Shown piece by piece: positions 27,203 through 36,156 of a stretch of DNA of 64,000 nucleotides. How positions within the stretch are numbered: the stretch's first letter is position 1; every line of letters begins with the position of its first letter. The notes under the pieces are model-generated. The model had not been told where the DNA came from, did not search any database, and worked only from the letters and a program-made list of their open reading frames with translations. The position numbers were made by a program, and so were the translations under genes. This DNA comes from Persicirhabdus sediminis. GTDB lineage: Bacteria; Verrucomicrobiota; Verrucomicrobiia; Verrucomicrobiales; Akkermansiaceae. The DNA is taken from contig NZ_JAENIM010000047.1 in the NCBI RefSeq assembly GCF_016595495.1, positions 121,922 through 185,921 on the forward strand, read 5' to 3'.

Positions 27203-28237
27203 TTATTTGAAACTTTTCTTACTTAATTTGAGGTCATCACAAAATTGAACAAACTTGCGCATATTCTCACTCCAATCCGCATACTCAGACATCACTACTC
27301 TCCTATCATATCTATAACAGTCATTGCTCTCTGAGCATAACAATAGTTGTTCTGCTGCCCCATTCACGTCGCCACAATCAAATAAATAGCCACCAGTAAT
27401 TCGATTCACCCACTCTACGTTGCCGCCCACCGCTGAAAGAATTACAGGTAAGCCCGCCTCCAACGCTTGAAGTAAAGAAATAGAAGTTCCATCTACTAAC
27501 GAAGATGACATATACACATCACAGCATTCGAGTAAAGGCACAAGCAAAGGCTCTTCTATATTACCTATGAAAGATACCTTATGCATGATGTCAAACTCTT
27601 CAGCCAAGCTATACATCTGTTCAGACAACTCCCCGGCACCAGTCAAAACTAAATGCATCTTCGGGTTCTTAGCTAAAGCTAAATGAAATGCTCGCAATAC
27701 AACTTCGCAACCATGTACAGCTGTGAAATTGCGTACACAAACAACTATCTTCGAGCCTCTCTCTTTTTCTTGTAATAGTAAACTCTTAAGCTCAGCTCTC
27801 AATTTATGATTACTGCTACATTTTTCTAAACCCCAGACCATTGAATGAACCTTGACCTGATCGCCAGCCATCTCCTTAATAGCTGTTTTTACAGCATCAC
27901 AGTCAACCAATACACCATCAGCATTCTTTAACAATTTACGTATACCTCGCTGGACTTCGGCATTATCCTTGGCTGTATATAATACATCGTAGGCATATGA
28001 AATCGCAATAAATGGCACATCCTGCAGAGCCTTTGTTAATTGCTCATAGTGGGTCAATGGCCCTCCCATCAAAATATTGAATTTGCCTAGCTCATAATGA
28101 TGCCTCAACAGATTAGGAGATTCCAACAATTCTGAAAAGCTATAGAATATGGCTGGGATCCCTAGGCTATCAAATCCTCTCAAAAAGCGTTTTTCGTGAA
28201 CACCTAAACTGTGACCTATGAATCCTACCTTTAGCAT
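27203..28237 (-). CDS. Glycosyltransferase family 4
   Basis: 344 residues. KVGFIGHSLGVHEKRFLRGF opens the acceptor domain and SSSLVDGTSISLLQALEAGLPVILSAVGG is the GT4 donor-binding signature with its conserved Glu. FIGNIEEPLLVPLLECCDVYM precedes it. The gene overlaps the nonulosonate synthase gene by 7 bases and lies 4 bases before the cytidylyltransferase gene. It is therefore embedded in the nonulosonate group, although GT4 enzymes usually use nucleotide-diphospho sugars. Substrate unknown. Confidence 0.87.
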   Translation of the reverse strand: MLKVGFIGHSLGVHEKRFLRGFDSLGIPAIFYSFSELLESPNLLRHHYELGKFNILMGGPLTHYEQLTKALQDVPFIAISYAYDVLYTAKDNAEVQRGIRKLLKNADGVLVDCDAVKTAIKEMAGDQVKVHSMVWGLEKCSSNHKLRAELKSLLLQEKERGSKIVVCVRNFTAVHGCEVVLRAFHLALAKNPKMHLVLTGAGELSEQMYSLAEEFDIMHKVSFIGNIEEPLLVPLLECCDVYMSSSLVDGTSISLLQALEAGLPVILSAVGGNVEWVNRITGGYLFDCGDVNGAAEQLLLCSESNDCYRYDRRVVMSEYADWSENMRKFVQFCDDLKLSKKSFK

Positions 28238-29301
28238 AAATCAGTAACACTTAAGTGCTCACCTTTTTCTAGGCGACGGTTAGCAGTTTTTCCAATAACA
28301 TCTTGTATTTTATATGGAGGAATAGAGCCTTTAGGAGCCGGCCTTAAAACCTTTAAATCTTGTTCAGTTAATATTTCACCTTCCTCAATATTTCTAGCCA
28401 TACGTATACAACGGCGTTGGATAACTACTGTTTCACTCTCATTCTCTTCTACTTTTTTATTCCCTGTTCCCAAAGCGGCCTCCAACTCTCTAGATCGATC
28501 AACCATATCTCTCCACGCGGGGGCATCCATTGAAAATAAATGATCGGGACCAACTCTTGTTGTGTCATCTGTAAAGTGCTTTTCAACCATACATGCACCT
28601 AAGGCAATAGCCCCTAGAACAGATGCATGCCCGGGTGTATGATCACTTAAACCCAGTGGCACGGCTGGATACATACTTTTGAATGTCTCCAAAACTCTGA
28701 GGTTTATGTAATGCATATTTTCAATTGCGGCTGTATAATTAGTATTACACTGCATCAAACATATCCCCCCCACAGCCTTCTGCATCATAACATCCATGGC
28801 CCTCTGCACATCAGTCAAATTTGAAGCCCCTGCAGCCAAAATAACGGGCTTATTTTTACTGCAGACATGCTCAATCTGCTCGATCCACGTAATATCTCCA
28901 GAGCCTATTTTATAGGCGGGCACGTATGGGTCGACTTCATCAACAATTGCTTTTTCATAAGGAGAGGTAAAAAAGTCGATACCAGCTAACTGACAAGTCT
29001 CAGCTAACTCAGCAGTCCAAGATGCAGGAACTGTAGCATCTCTATATACCTCAGAAACTGATTTTTCCCATTTCGCTTGGTGAGAAACTTGAGTGCCTAG
29101 GTTAGCAAACCCTTTGTCGCTAACGATTGTCTCAGCTCGAAAATGTTGAAACTTAGCTGCGTCTGCACCCGCATCTTTAGCCAAGTATATGAGATCTTTC
29201 GCACGGCTCAAATCGCCATCATGATTTGCAGCTATATCAGCAATAAAATAGCACGGTCTATTTTGACTAATTTTCCTTCCATTTATATTTAGCTCTTTCA
29301 T
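28231..29301 (-). CDS. Nonulosonic acid synthase (NeuB/PseI family)
   Basis: 356 residues. The NeuB TIM barrel (YFIADIAANHDGDLSRAKDL, DFFTSPYE, KIGSGDITW, GLSDHTPG, VEKHFTDD) covers about 1-280. A C-terminal SAF/antifreeze-like domain (RRCIRMARNIEEGEILTEQDLKVLRP) caps the active site. It condenses a six-carbon amino or deoxy sugar with phosphoenolpyruvate. Its start overlaps the preceding reductase gene by 4 bases. Whether it makes pseudaminic, neuraminic or another acid cannot be told from sequence; the neighbouring PseB and PseF types favour a pseudaminate-like product. Confidence 0.9.
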   Translation of the reverse strand: MKELNINGRKISQNRPCYFIADIAANHDGDLSRAKDLIYLAKDAGADAAKFQHFRAETIVSDKGFANLGTQVSHQAKWEKSVSEVYRDATVPASWTAELAETCQLAGIDFFTSPYEKAIVDEVDPYVPAYKIGSGDITWIEQIEHVCSKNKPVILAAGASNLTDVQRAMDVMMQKAVGGICLMQCNTNYTAAIENMHYINLRVLETFKSMYPAVPLGLSDHTPGHASVLGAIALGACMVEKHFTDDTTRVGPDHLFSMDAPAWRDMVDRSRELEAALGTGNKKVEENESETVVIQRRCIRMARNIEEGEILTEQDLKVLRPAPKGSIPPYKIQDVIGKTANRRLEKGEHLSVTDLC

Positions 29302-30188
29302 CTAATCGTAATTTTGCTTTGTCTCTTAACTAACTCAGATACCATCTTCTGGACACTCACCAATTCAAGGCCTGACACCTTGACTAACTTTTCAGAATTC
29401 AATGTACCATCTACTTCTAATGCGGTTTTAGAAGAGTATCCTTTGAGCACTCTCGAAATGGGCACTCCCAAGGAGGAACATACAAGACGAGCAAATTCGT
29501 ACTTACTCAGGCTACATGAACTGCCTACATTTAAAATGCCTGAACGCTTCAAAATTTCCTCGTTTACTAATACTTGAGCTAAATCAAAACTAGAAACAGG
29601 ACTAAATAAAACATCCGCATACCCAGTTATACAACTACCAGATATCAATTCAGAGCTAAGCCATTCAAACAAGGTCTTGCCTTCCCCGTCTGGGGAGAAG
29701 CCCACAGGAGTAGCCCTGATTAATAACGAGTCAGAGTTAACATCTTGAACTGCCTGTTCTCCTTCAAATTTCGTTTTAGCATAGACCCCTTTAGGGCCGC
29801 AGGTCTCATCTTCTCGGTGGCCACCATCAGATTGCCCGTAGCCATATACTGCCTCTGTTGACATATGCACAAACTTAACGCCTTTGTCCCCAGCCCACTT
29901 AGCTAGTTGCTTCGGTACCTCAACATGCAACCGTTGAGCTAAATCTGGACGACTTTCGCATTGCCCATGATTCGTAATTGCGGCCAGGTTGATACAAATA
30001 TCAATTCCATGTAGCCCATTTAGGGCGTCAAAATTGATTGGTTCAATCAAGTCCATTCTGAGGAAATTTTTCTCTGATGAACGATTCACTCTGCCTACAA
30101 CCCAAGGCTCAAAGCCTAAGGCTAAGGCTTCTTGACAAACAGCATAGCCAACCATACCACTGCCGCCTATTACTATGATTTTTTTCAT
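29298..30188 (-). CDS. RmlD-like NAD(P)-dependent sugar reductase
   Basis: About 296 residues from the ATG at 30188 (MKKIIVIGGSGMVGYAV); the longer frame opens with TTG. An extended SDR with GGSGMVG nucleotide site, STEAVYGYG active-site Ser, and YAKTKFEGE holding the catalytic Tyr and Lys. The LAAITNHGQCESRP segment is typical of dTDP-4-dehydrorhamnose reductase-like proteins. It probably reduces a 4-keto sugar nucleotide. It lies directly between PseB-like and PseI-like genes, where an aminotransferase would stand in a classical pse locus. Substrate inferred only. Confidence 0.78.
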   Translation of the reverse strand: MKKIIVIGGSGMVGYAVCQEALALGFEPWVVGRVNRSSEKNFLRMDLIEPINFDALNGLHGIDICINLAAITNHGQCESRPDLAQRLHVEVPKQLAKWAGDKGVKFVHMSTEAVYGYGQSDGGHREDETCGPKGVYAKTKFEGEQAVQDVNSDSLLIRATPVGFSPDGEGKTLFEWLSSELISGSCITGYADVLFSPVSSFDLAQVLVNEEILKRSGILNVGSSCSLSKYEFARLVCSSLGVPISRVLKGYSSKTALEVDGTLNSEKLVKVSGLELVSVQKMVSELVKRQSKITIR

Positions 30189-30204
30189 GCTCAATCTCAG
30201 TAAG

Positions 30205-31197
30205 CTATAGGTGTGTAGCTATTAACTCTCGTAATTGCTCAACAGTCAGAAAATCTTCATTTTCTCCAGAGGTATAATTAAACCCTTGCTCCACTAACTG
30301 AGCATTAAAGTTCGAAATATATTCATCTAAATTCCAATTCGGAACTTGCGGGAGTATTACATAGTATTTACCTAAGTCGTAGGTCGTAAATGAATCCGAG
30401 CTAGTGATCATTTCTTCGTGAATCTTTTCTCCTGGACGAATTCCAATCACTGGGTGCTCACAGTCTGGTCCAATCGCTTGAGCGATATCAGTAATACGGT
30501 AGGATGGAATTTTAGGTACAAAAAGTTCGCCGCCCCAAGCATGCTCAAGAGCATGTAACACCATCTTAACACCATCAGCGAGTGAGATGTTGAATCTAGT
30601 CATCGCAGGGTCAGTTATCGGCAAGATTCCCGTTTCTTTCTTTTTCTGGAAAAATGGGATTACTGAGCCATTGGAGCCCATCACATTGCCATACCTCACC
30701 ACTGAGAATTTAATATTCTGCTTTCCCTTTATATTATTTGCCGCGATGAACAATTTGTCCGAAGCTAGTTTTGTAGCACCATACAAATTAATAGGAGCAC
30801 AAGCCTTATCGGTTGATAAGGCTACCACGTCTGTAACTCCACAACTCAATGCAGCCTTGATGACGTTTTCAGCTCCTCCGATGTTCGTTTTAACACATTC
30901 ATCTGGGTTATACTCAGCAATATGAACGTGCTTCATTGCCGCCGCGTGAATAACACAATCTACATCATTAAAAGCGCGCTCCATGCGCTCCAAATCCCTA
31001 ACATCTCCAATAAAAAAACGAATCATTGGATACTCAGACGCAGGGTATTCTTGCGCCATTTGAAACTGCTTTTGTTCGTCACGTGAATAAATAATTAATC
31101 GACGAACTTGCGGCCACTTTTCAAGAATCGTCTTTGTTAATTCTTTACCTAGAGAACCTGTCCCTCCTGTAATTAATATCGATTTTCCATTAAGCAT
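30205..31197 (-). CDS. UDP-GlcNAc 4,6-dehydratase, inverting (PseB-like)
   Basis: 330 residues. ITGGTGSLGKELTK nucleotide site, AAAMKHVHIAEYNPDECVKTN, LSTDKACAPINLYGATK with the catalytic residues, and RYGNVMGSNGSVIPFF are all typical of the PseB/FlaA1 group. It makes the 4-keto-6-deoxy L-configured UDP sugar that starts pseudaminic acid and L-FucNAc-type pathways. It lies 29 bases after the UDP-sugar dehydrogenase gene on the same strand. Confidence 0.92.
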   Translation of the reverse strand: MLNGKSILITGGTGSLGKELTKTILEKWPQVRRLIIYSRDEQKQFQMAQEYPASEYPMIRFFIGDVRDLERMERAFNDVDCVIHAAAMKHVHIAEYNPDECVKTNIGGAENVIKAALSCGVTDVVALSTDKACAPINLYGATKLASDKLFIAANNIKGKQNIKFSVVRYGNVMGSNGSVIPFFQKKKETGILPITDPAMTRFNISLADGVKMVLHALEHAWGGELFVPKIPSYRITDIAQAIGPDCEHPVIGIRPGEKIHEEMITSSDSFTTYDLGKYYVILPQVPNWNLDEYISNFNAQLVEQGFNYTSGENEDFLTVEQLRELIATHL

Positions 31198-31226
31198 AAC
31201 TTCAATATATGTTTGTTTTAAAATTT

Positions 31227-32537
31227 CTAAGCTGACCAGATATTTCTCAGTCTATCATTTGGAATTGTATTCCTCGTATCTACAATCAACGAAGCCCAGT
31301 CGCAGAGATCGTTAAGTTGATAGGCTTTATGTTTGGTGACAATTACCACAACATCGTAACTGGAGATGTTTTCTTCACTCCATTCGATTGATTCTTTGCC
31401 TTGCCAGTTAGCGTGTTCACGCGTTGGTCCAATAATTGGAATGTGTGGGTCAAAATAGTCAACTTCCGCACCCATTTCTGTGAACTTATCCATCAACTCA
31501 AAAGTGGGAGATTCACGCATATCGTCGACATCTTCTTTGTAAGACAGCCCCATTAGCAAAACCCTGCTTCCGTTCACTGCTTTTTTCACACTATTGAGAG
31601 CTTCGGCAGTTTTGCTAACCACATACTGCGGCATGCTACGATTGATCTCACCTGCAAGTTCAATAAAACGGGTATGAACGCCATATTCACGCGCCTTCCA
31701 CGTTAGATAGAATGGATCAATAGGAATGCAATGCCCACCAAGGCCAGGCCCTGGGTAAAATGCTTTGAAACCAAATGGTTTGGTTGCTGCAGCATTAATG
31801 ACCTCCCAAATATCAATGCCCATTTTATCAGCGGCTATCTTCAGCTCATTGACCAAACCAATATTGACGGCTCGGTAGATGTTTTCCAACAGCTTGGTGA
31901 ATTCAGCCACTTGAGTTGAAGAAACCGGTACCACCTCAGTCACAGCCGCTGAATACAGAGCAACCCCATGCTCGAGGCAGGCAGGAGTAGATCCACCAAC
32001 TACTTTCGGAATATTCCTACTCGTGAAGCTGGCATTGCCAGGGTCTTCTCGCTCCGGTGAGTAGACAAGGTAAATGTCTTTACCTGCAACGAGTCCCTGA
32101 GCCTCGATACGGGGCTTTAACTCTTCTTCGGTAGTACCTGGGTAGGTGGTACTTTCTAAGGAAATAATCTGCCCAGCACATAAATAAGGAGATACCGAAT
32201 CCATTGTGCCAATCACATAACTGAGGTCTGGCTCGTAGTGCTCATCAAGCGGTGTCGGCACACACATGATGATGGCATCTACTTCCACGATTCTAGCAAA
32301 ATCAGCCGTTGCGTGAATCAACCTGTCACCAACAAACTTTGCAAGCTCGTCTGAGCCTATATGTTTGATATAACTTTCACCTTTTTCAATGCAATCGATC
32401 TTAGCCTGATCAACATCAAAACCCAAAACTTTATAGCCTTTAGCGGCGTAGGCGAGCATCAAAGGCAGCCCAACATAACCCAACCCAACGATGCCAATCA
32501 CCGCTGATTTGTCTTGGATTTTATCAATGGTATTCAT
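31227..32537 (-). CDS. UDP-sugar 6-dehydrogenase (WbpA/UDP-GlcNAc dehydrogenase-like)
   Basis: 436 residues with an N-terminal NAD domain (VIGIVGLGYVGLPLMLAYA), a catalytic Cys in GPGLGGHCIPIDPFYL (about 265-280) and a C-terminal nucleotide-sugar domain (LLMGLSYKEDVDDMRESP). The HCIPIDPFYL block is closer to the WbpA/WecC group, which oxidises N-acetylhexosamines, than to glucose-specific Ugd. The product would be a UDP-uronic acid. It could also feed the UDP-glucuronate decarboxylase gene just upstream if it accepts UDP-glucose. This ambiguity cannot be resolved by eye. Confidence 0.88.
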   Translation of the reverse strand: MNTIDKIQDKSAVIGIVGLGYVGLPLMLAYAAKGYKVLGFDVDQAKIDCIEKGESYIKHIGSDELAKFVGDRLIHATADFARIVEVDAIIMCVPTPLDEHYEPDLSYVIGTMDSVSPYLCAGQIISLESTTYPGTTEEELKPRIEAQGLVAGKDIYLVYSPEREDPGNASFTSRNIPKVVGGSTPACLEHGVALYSAAVTEVVPVSSTQVAEFTKLLENIYRAVNIGLVNELKIAADKMGIDIWEVINAAATKPFGFKAFYPGPGLGGHCIPIDPFYLTWKAREYGVHTRFIELAGEINRSMPQYVVSKTAEALNSVKKAVNGSRVLLMGLSYKEDVDDMRESPTFELMDKFTEMGAEVDYFDPHIPIIGPTREHANWQGKESIEWSEENISSYDVVVIVTKHKAYQLNDLCDWASLIVDTRNTIPNDRLRNIWSA

Positions 32538-32556
32538 ATTTCTAATTTTTAAATGC

Positions 32557-33492
32557 TTACAAAGCTAACTTGTTTTTAAAATAGGCGATCGTGAGATCGA
32601 GCCCGTCGTCGAGTTTGACTTGTGGTTCCCAGTCGAGTTCCTGTTTAGCGAGTGAGATATCAGGCTGGCGCTGTTTGGGATCGTCACTTGGCAGGTCTTG
32701 GAAGACCAGTTTGCTAGATCCTCCAATTTTCTGGATCACTTTTTCAGCCAGCTCAAGCATGGTGAACTCACCAGGGTTACCGATGTTGATAGGCCCGGTG
32801 ATACCATCTTTATTCATAAGACGCACAAAACCTTCTAGCAAGTCATCCACGTAACAGAACGAACGCGTCTGCTGGCCATCACCGTAGATCGTGATGTCGT
32901 CACCGCGAAGTGCCTGAACGATGAAGTTAGAAACCACACGACCATCGTCAGGATTCATTCTTGGCCCGTAGGTATTGAAAATACGTACAATGCGAATATC
33001 CACACCATTCTGGCGGTGGTAGTCAAAGAACAAAGTCTCCGCAGCGCGTTTGCCTTCGTCGTAACAAGAGCGAATGCCAATAGGATTTACGTGTCCCCAA
33101 TAGCCTTCTGGCTGTGGGTGCACGTTAGGGTCACCGTAGACTTCAGATGTTGATGCTTGGAAAATACGCGCCTTAGTGCGCTTGGCTAAACCAAGGCAAT
33201 TGATCGCCCCCATCACGGAAGTTTTCATGGTCTTGATAGGGTTATATTGGTAATGCGGCGGGCTCGCCGGGCAAGCGAGGTTATAGATCTGGTCGACCTC
33301 TACTTTAAATGGATCGATCACATCATGGCGCATCAGCTCAAAATATTTATGGTCCATTAGATGTTCCACGTTAGATTTGAAGCCGGTGAAGTAGTTGTCC
33401 ATGCAGATTACTTCGTTGCCATCATTGAGCAGTCGCTCACATAAGTTAGAGCCTAAAAAACCAGCTCCTCCAGTTACTAGAATTCGTTTCAT
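32557..33492 (-). CDS. UDP-glucuronate decarboxylase (UDP-xylose synthase)
   Basis: 311 residues of the extended SDR family. [38 protein letters not shown] and [21 protein letters not shown] are strongly conserved in UXS enzymes, and YDEGKR carries the catalytic Tyr and Lys. It converts UDP-glucuronate to UDP-xylose with transient oxidation by bound NAD. The gene lies 19 bases before the dehydrogenase gene, implying a uronate-to-xylose route in the same transcript. Confidence 0.94.
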   Translation of the reverse strand: MKRILVTGGAGFLGSNLCERLLNDGNEVICMDNYFTGFKSNVEHLMDHKYFELMRHDVIDPFKVEVDQIYNLACPASPPHYQYNPIKTMKTSVMGAINCLGLAKRTKARIFQASTSEVYGDPNVHPQPEGYWGHVNPIGIRSCYDEGKRAAETLFFDYHRQNGVDIRIVRIFNTYGPRMNPDDGRVVSNFIVQALRGDDITIYGDGQQTRSFCYVDDLLEGFVRLMNKDGITGPINIGNPGEFTMLELAEKVIQKIGGSSKLVFQDLPSDDPKQRQPDISLAKQELDWEPQVKLDDGLDLTIAYFKNKLAL

Positions 33493-33563
33493 AAAAGATA
33501 AGTGATCAGTGTGCTGTGGGGGACATTACTGAGCTATAGTTAAAGGCCCGCCTGAAGCGAGAA

Positions 33564-34643
33564 TTACTTACAATAGGGTTCGATGCCACGCAGATCGCTG
33601 TGTATGCGCAGCGCTACATCACGAGTAACGAGATCAGGGAATAGATAGAGAGCGTATCCGCCCCACCCGCCGCCGCAGTATTTCTTCGCTAACGCACCTG
33701 AAATTTCAGGTAGCGCTTGCATACCTTCAGCCAGCTGAGTTTCGTGATAGAGGTTTACCCCTTCGGCTAGTTTGTTGAGATCTTCTTCAAGAATCCCCTC
33801 TCTGGCCACCATGCTAGACATCGCAATCTGCGCATAATTTCTATCATCATCGACGACGCCCGGCGTATCATGCTCGGCTCCCGTCCATAAGATTGCCATT
33901 TTACCGACGAGCATATCGCCATTTCGTTTGAAATCTAATCGTGGTCTCTCGCCACTGTGCCAAACACACAAACCGGTCTCATTAATCACCGCAGGGTCTT
34001 GCCAGCCGACTCCTAAATCCAGCTCTGCATCCACGCCGTCATGACCATTCAGTAATGCCCAAGCACCTGAGCCGCCTAGCCCAGCTTGTTTTTCATAGTG
34101 CCAGTCGCGCAGGCTAACTAGTGGTGAAATCGCACAGTTGCAGACGTAAGCGCCATCGATTGCGTAGCGAGGAACATCCAGCCAGCCACCGGCAAAATCC
34201 ACTCGCAGAGGTGCTTCTGTTGGGGCCTTGACCCAGCGCACGATACCTGAGCTCGACACTGGCTCAAACTTCGGCGGTGTTTTATCTAAGACTAAATACT
34301 CAGCTCCCACTTGAGCACAAAGATCACGCTTCAGTTGACCGTATTGGTCATCTTCCGTCACCACTAACACATCAGGCTGGATGCGCAAAAAGTGATCTTT
34401 GAAATCGATGCCATGATCCATTCCTGTACCTATCACCACCTCATCAACCATCCTCAGCCCACGCAATAAGGCAGCCTTGTGGTCATCAGGTAACGAACTG
34501 CGTCGCTGTTTATGCGCCCACAAAACGTCCTCAGAGGCGAAACAAACCGTTAGATGATCTCCTAGCGCTCTGGCTTCCTCAAAAAACTGAAGATGCCCAG
34601 CGTGGATGATATCGTAACAGCCAGATACAAAGATAGATTTCAT
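33564..34643 (-). CDS. Nucleotidylyltransferase-GHMP kinase fusion
   Basis: 359 residues in two parts. Residues 1-135 are an RfaE/TagD-like nucleotidylyltransferase (SGCYDIIHAGHLQF, with HAGH at about 15-18, and a closing SSSGIVRW). Residues 140-359 hold the three GHMP kinase motifs: APLRVDFAGGWLD, GLGGSGAWALLNG and CGGGWGGYALY. The kinase part is about 220 residues, shorter than the usual 300 or more. Such a protein could phosphorylate a sugar at C1 and then activate it with a nucleotide, like two-domain salvage enzymes for fucose or heptose, but domain order and sizes differ from those. Standing among nucleotide-sugar genes. I do not recognise the exact family. Confidence 0.75.
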   Translation of the reverse strand: MKSIFVSGCYDIIHAGHLQFFEEARALGDHLTVCFASEDVLWAHKQRRSSLPDDHKAALLRGLRMVDEVVIGTGMDHGIDFKDHFLRIQPDVLVVTEDDQYGQLKRDLCAQVGAEYLVLDKTPPKFEPVSSSGIVRWVKAPTEAPLRVDFAGGWLDVPRYAIDGAYVCNCAISPLVSLRDWHYEKQAGLGGSGAWALLNGHDGVDAELDLGVGWQDPAVINETGLCVWHSGERPRLDFKRNGDMLVGKMAILWTGAEHDTPGVVDDDRNYAQIAMSSMVAREGILEEDLNKLAEGVNLYHETQLAEGMQALPEISGALAKKYCGGGWGGYALYLFPDLVTRDVALRIHSDLRGIEPYCK

Positions 34644-34694
34644 AGTGTTAGTTAGCTGCTCAAGCTATCGGCAGCATCCTCACTAAGGAGATCG

Positions 34695-35453
34695 TTAGCG
34701 GGCTAACTTCTCCTTAATTGAGTAGTAGACAAACAAACTGTTATAAGTGAAATAACGTTTCCACAGTCGGCGAGGTTCGGCGCACAGTCGGTAAAGCCAT
34801 TCCATGCCGCATTTTTGAAAAATGGCAGGTGCTTGTTTCACCTCGCCAGCGTGAAAGGCAAAAGCTGCGCCAATGCCAAAATAAACGCCCGCCGGCAATT
34901 CATGTTTGTGTTTGGCTATCCATAGCTCCTGCTTCGGGCATCCCAAACCAACCCAAATCAGGTTCGCTCCAGACGCGATGATTTTCTCTTTCATGCGCTC
35001 AAATTCATCAGCTGGCCACTCGCCAAACGGTGGTGAATAAGAGCCGGCAATTTCTGCGCCTGGATTGTCTTTTTTAAACTTCGCCTCTAGCTTATCTAGC
35101 GTGGATTGCTGACCACCTAGCAGGAAATGCTTCAGCTCCGGCTGATCTTCGCTTGCCTTGATCGTTTCGAGCATCAGCGTTGGTCCATACACACGGTCAG
35201 TTAGTTTTTGCCCTTCATCTAGCTGACGGTTGACCGACCAAACCAGCGGCATGCCATCTGGGCAAATTAGATCAAACTTGGCCATCGCCGAACCAAACTC
35301 GACATTCGATCTAGCCAGAGCAGCCACATGTGTATTCGCCGCTTCCACTGCATAAGCGCGGTCGCCAGCTAGAGCCATTTTTTTGATTTCCTCAATCGCG
35401 CTAGCATAGCTAACACACGCAACGGGTAAATTAATTACAGGAATGATTTCCAT
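34695..35453 (-). CDS. WecG/TagA/CpsF-family glycosyltransferase
   Basis: 252 residues with the GT26 markers NTHVAALAR near 40-50, DLICPDGMPLVW, GGQQSTLDKLEAKF and WVGLGCPKQELWI. The C-terminal basic helix region (WLYRLCAEPRRLWKRY) anchors such enzymes at the membrane. They transfer an N-acetylhexosamine or uronate residue to a polyprenyl-linked sugar. Its first codons overlap the end of the PEP-CTERM gene by 23 bases, so the two are probably co-transcribed. Confidence 0.93.
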   Translation of the reverse strand: MEIIPVINLPVACVSYASAIEEIKKMALAGDRAYAVEAANTHVAALARSNVEFGSAMAKFDLICPDGMPLVWSVNRQLDEGQKLTDRVYGPTLMLETIKASEDQPELKHFLLGGQQSTLDKLEAKFKKDNPGAEIAGSYSPPFGEWPADEFERMKEKIIASGANLIWVGLGCPKQELWIAKHKHELPAGVYFGIGAAFAFHAGEVKQAPAIFQKCGMEWLYRLCAEPRRLWKRYFTYNSLFVYYSIKEKLAR

Positions 35454-36057
35454 GTGGATTTGATTTCTTCGGCAATTTTCTAGATCGCCTGAATAAGAGG
35501 CTCATAGAGCCTAGGGCAAAGAGGCTGCAGCTAGATGGTTCTGGAATAGGTATAGTACCAATACCTATTTGAGCCAAACTGAAGCCGTTTCCTGTTCCGG
35601 CAGAAATACCTAGCACATCACCCTCATTGAGTCGCAAATTTAATAAAAAGCTGTCTGGTGTATTTTCGCCAGTGAAGGTCGTTTCTAGCACATTATTGAT
35701 ATAAATCTCAGCACTATCCGAGTTTCCCATTTCCTCAAACAACAGTCGGCTGACCACCACTGTCGCATTGAAGCTGATATTCATTCTTTCCTTGCCCTCG
35801 ACGTTATCGATCAGCGCCGAAGCATCGTTAGATCCTCCCGAATGGTTAATACCAAAATCACCCGTGGTTTGATTTAGTGAGCCCTCATTTGAACTCATGC
35901 TCATGGTTACGCCATCTAGCGTATACGAGCCCGCTTCTATTTCAGTGGTTTTAGATTGGTCGATTAGATTATAGCTTATCGTAGCAGCAGATGCGCTCGA
36001 GGTGATGATACAAAATAACGAGGGGACTAAACTTGTTTTAAAATAATGTTTCCGCAT
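35431..36057 (-). CDS. PEP-CTERM sorting-signal protein
   Basis: 208 residues: signal peptide (MRKHYFKTSLVPSLFCIITSSASA), a beta-rich middle of about 140 residues, and a C-terminal sorting signal. The signal has PIPEPSS, then a hydrophobic stretch (SLFALGSMSLLF), then RRSRK. This makes it a candidate substrate of the exosortase at 13227. The tail after the basic cluster is about 14 residues long (LPKKSNPHGNHSCN), longer than usual, because the frame runs into the next gene. The middle looks like the ice-binding or carbohydrate-binding type beta sandwiches often seen in this group, but I cannot assign it. Probably secreted and surface-attached. Confidence 0.85.
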   Translation of the reverse strand: MRKHYFKTSLVPSLFCIITSSASAATISYNLIDQSKTTEIEAGSYTLDGVTMSMSSNEGSLNQTTGDFGINHSGGSNDASALIDNVEGKERMNISFNATVVVSRLLFEEMGNSDSAEIYINNVLETTFTGENTPDSFLLNLRLNEGDVLGISAGTGNGFSLAQIGIGTIPIPEPSSCSLFALGSMSLLFRRSRKLPKKSNPHGNHSCN

Positions 36058-36156
36058 ATTTCACGACTAGCATGCCGGCTAATTCGTGACAACTATTTTC
36101 CGCACCTGAAACCTAAACCAATCAGCTAACGCAGAAGAGCTTACATCATTTTCGAT

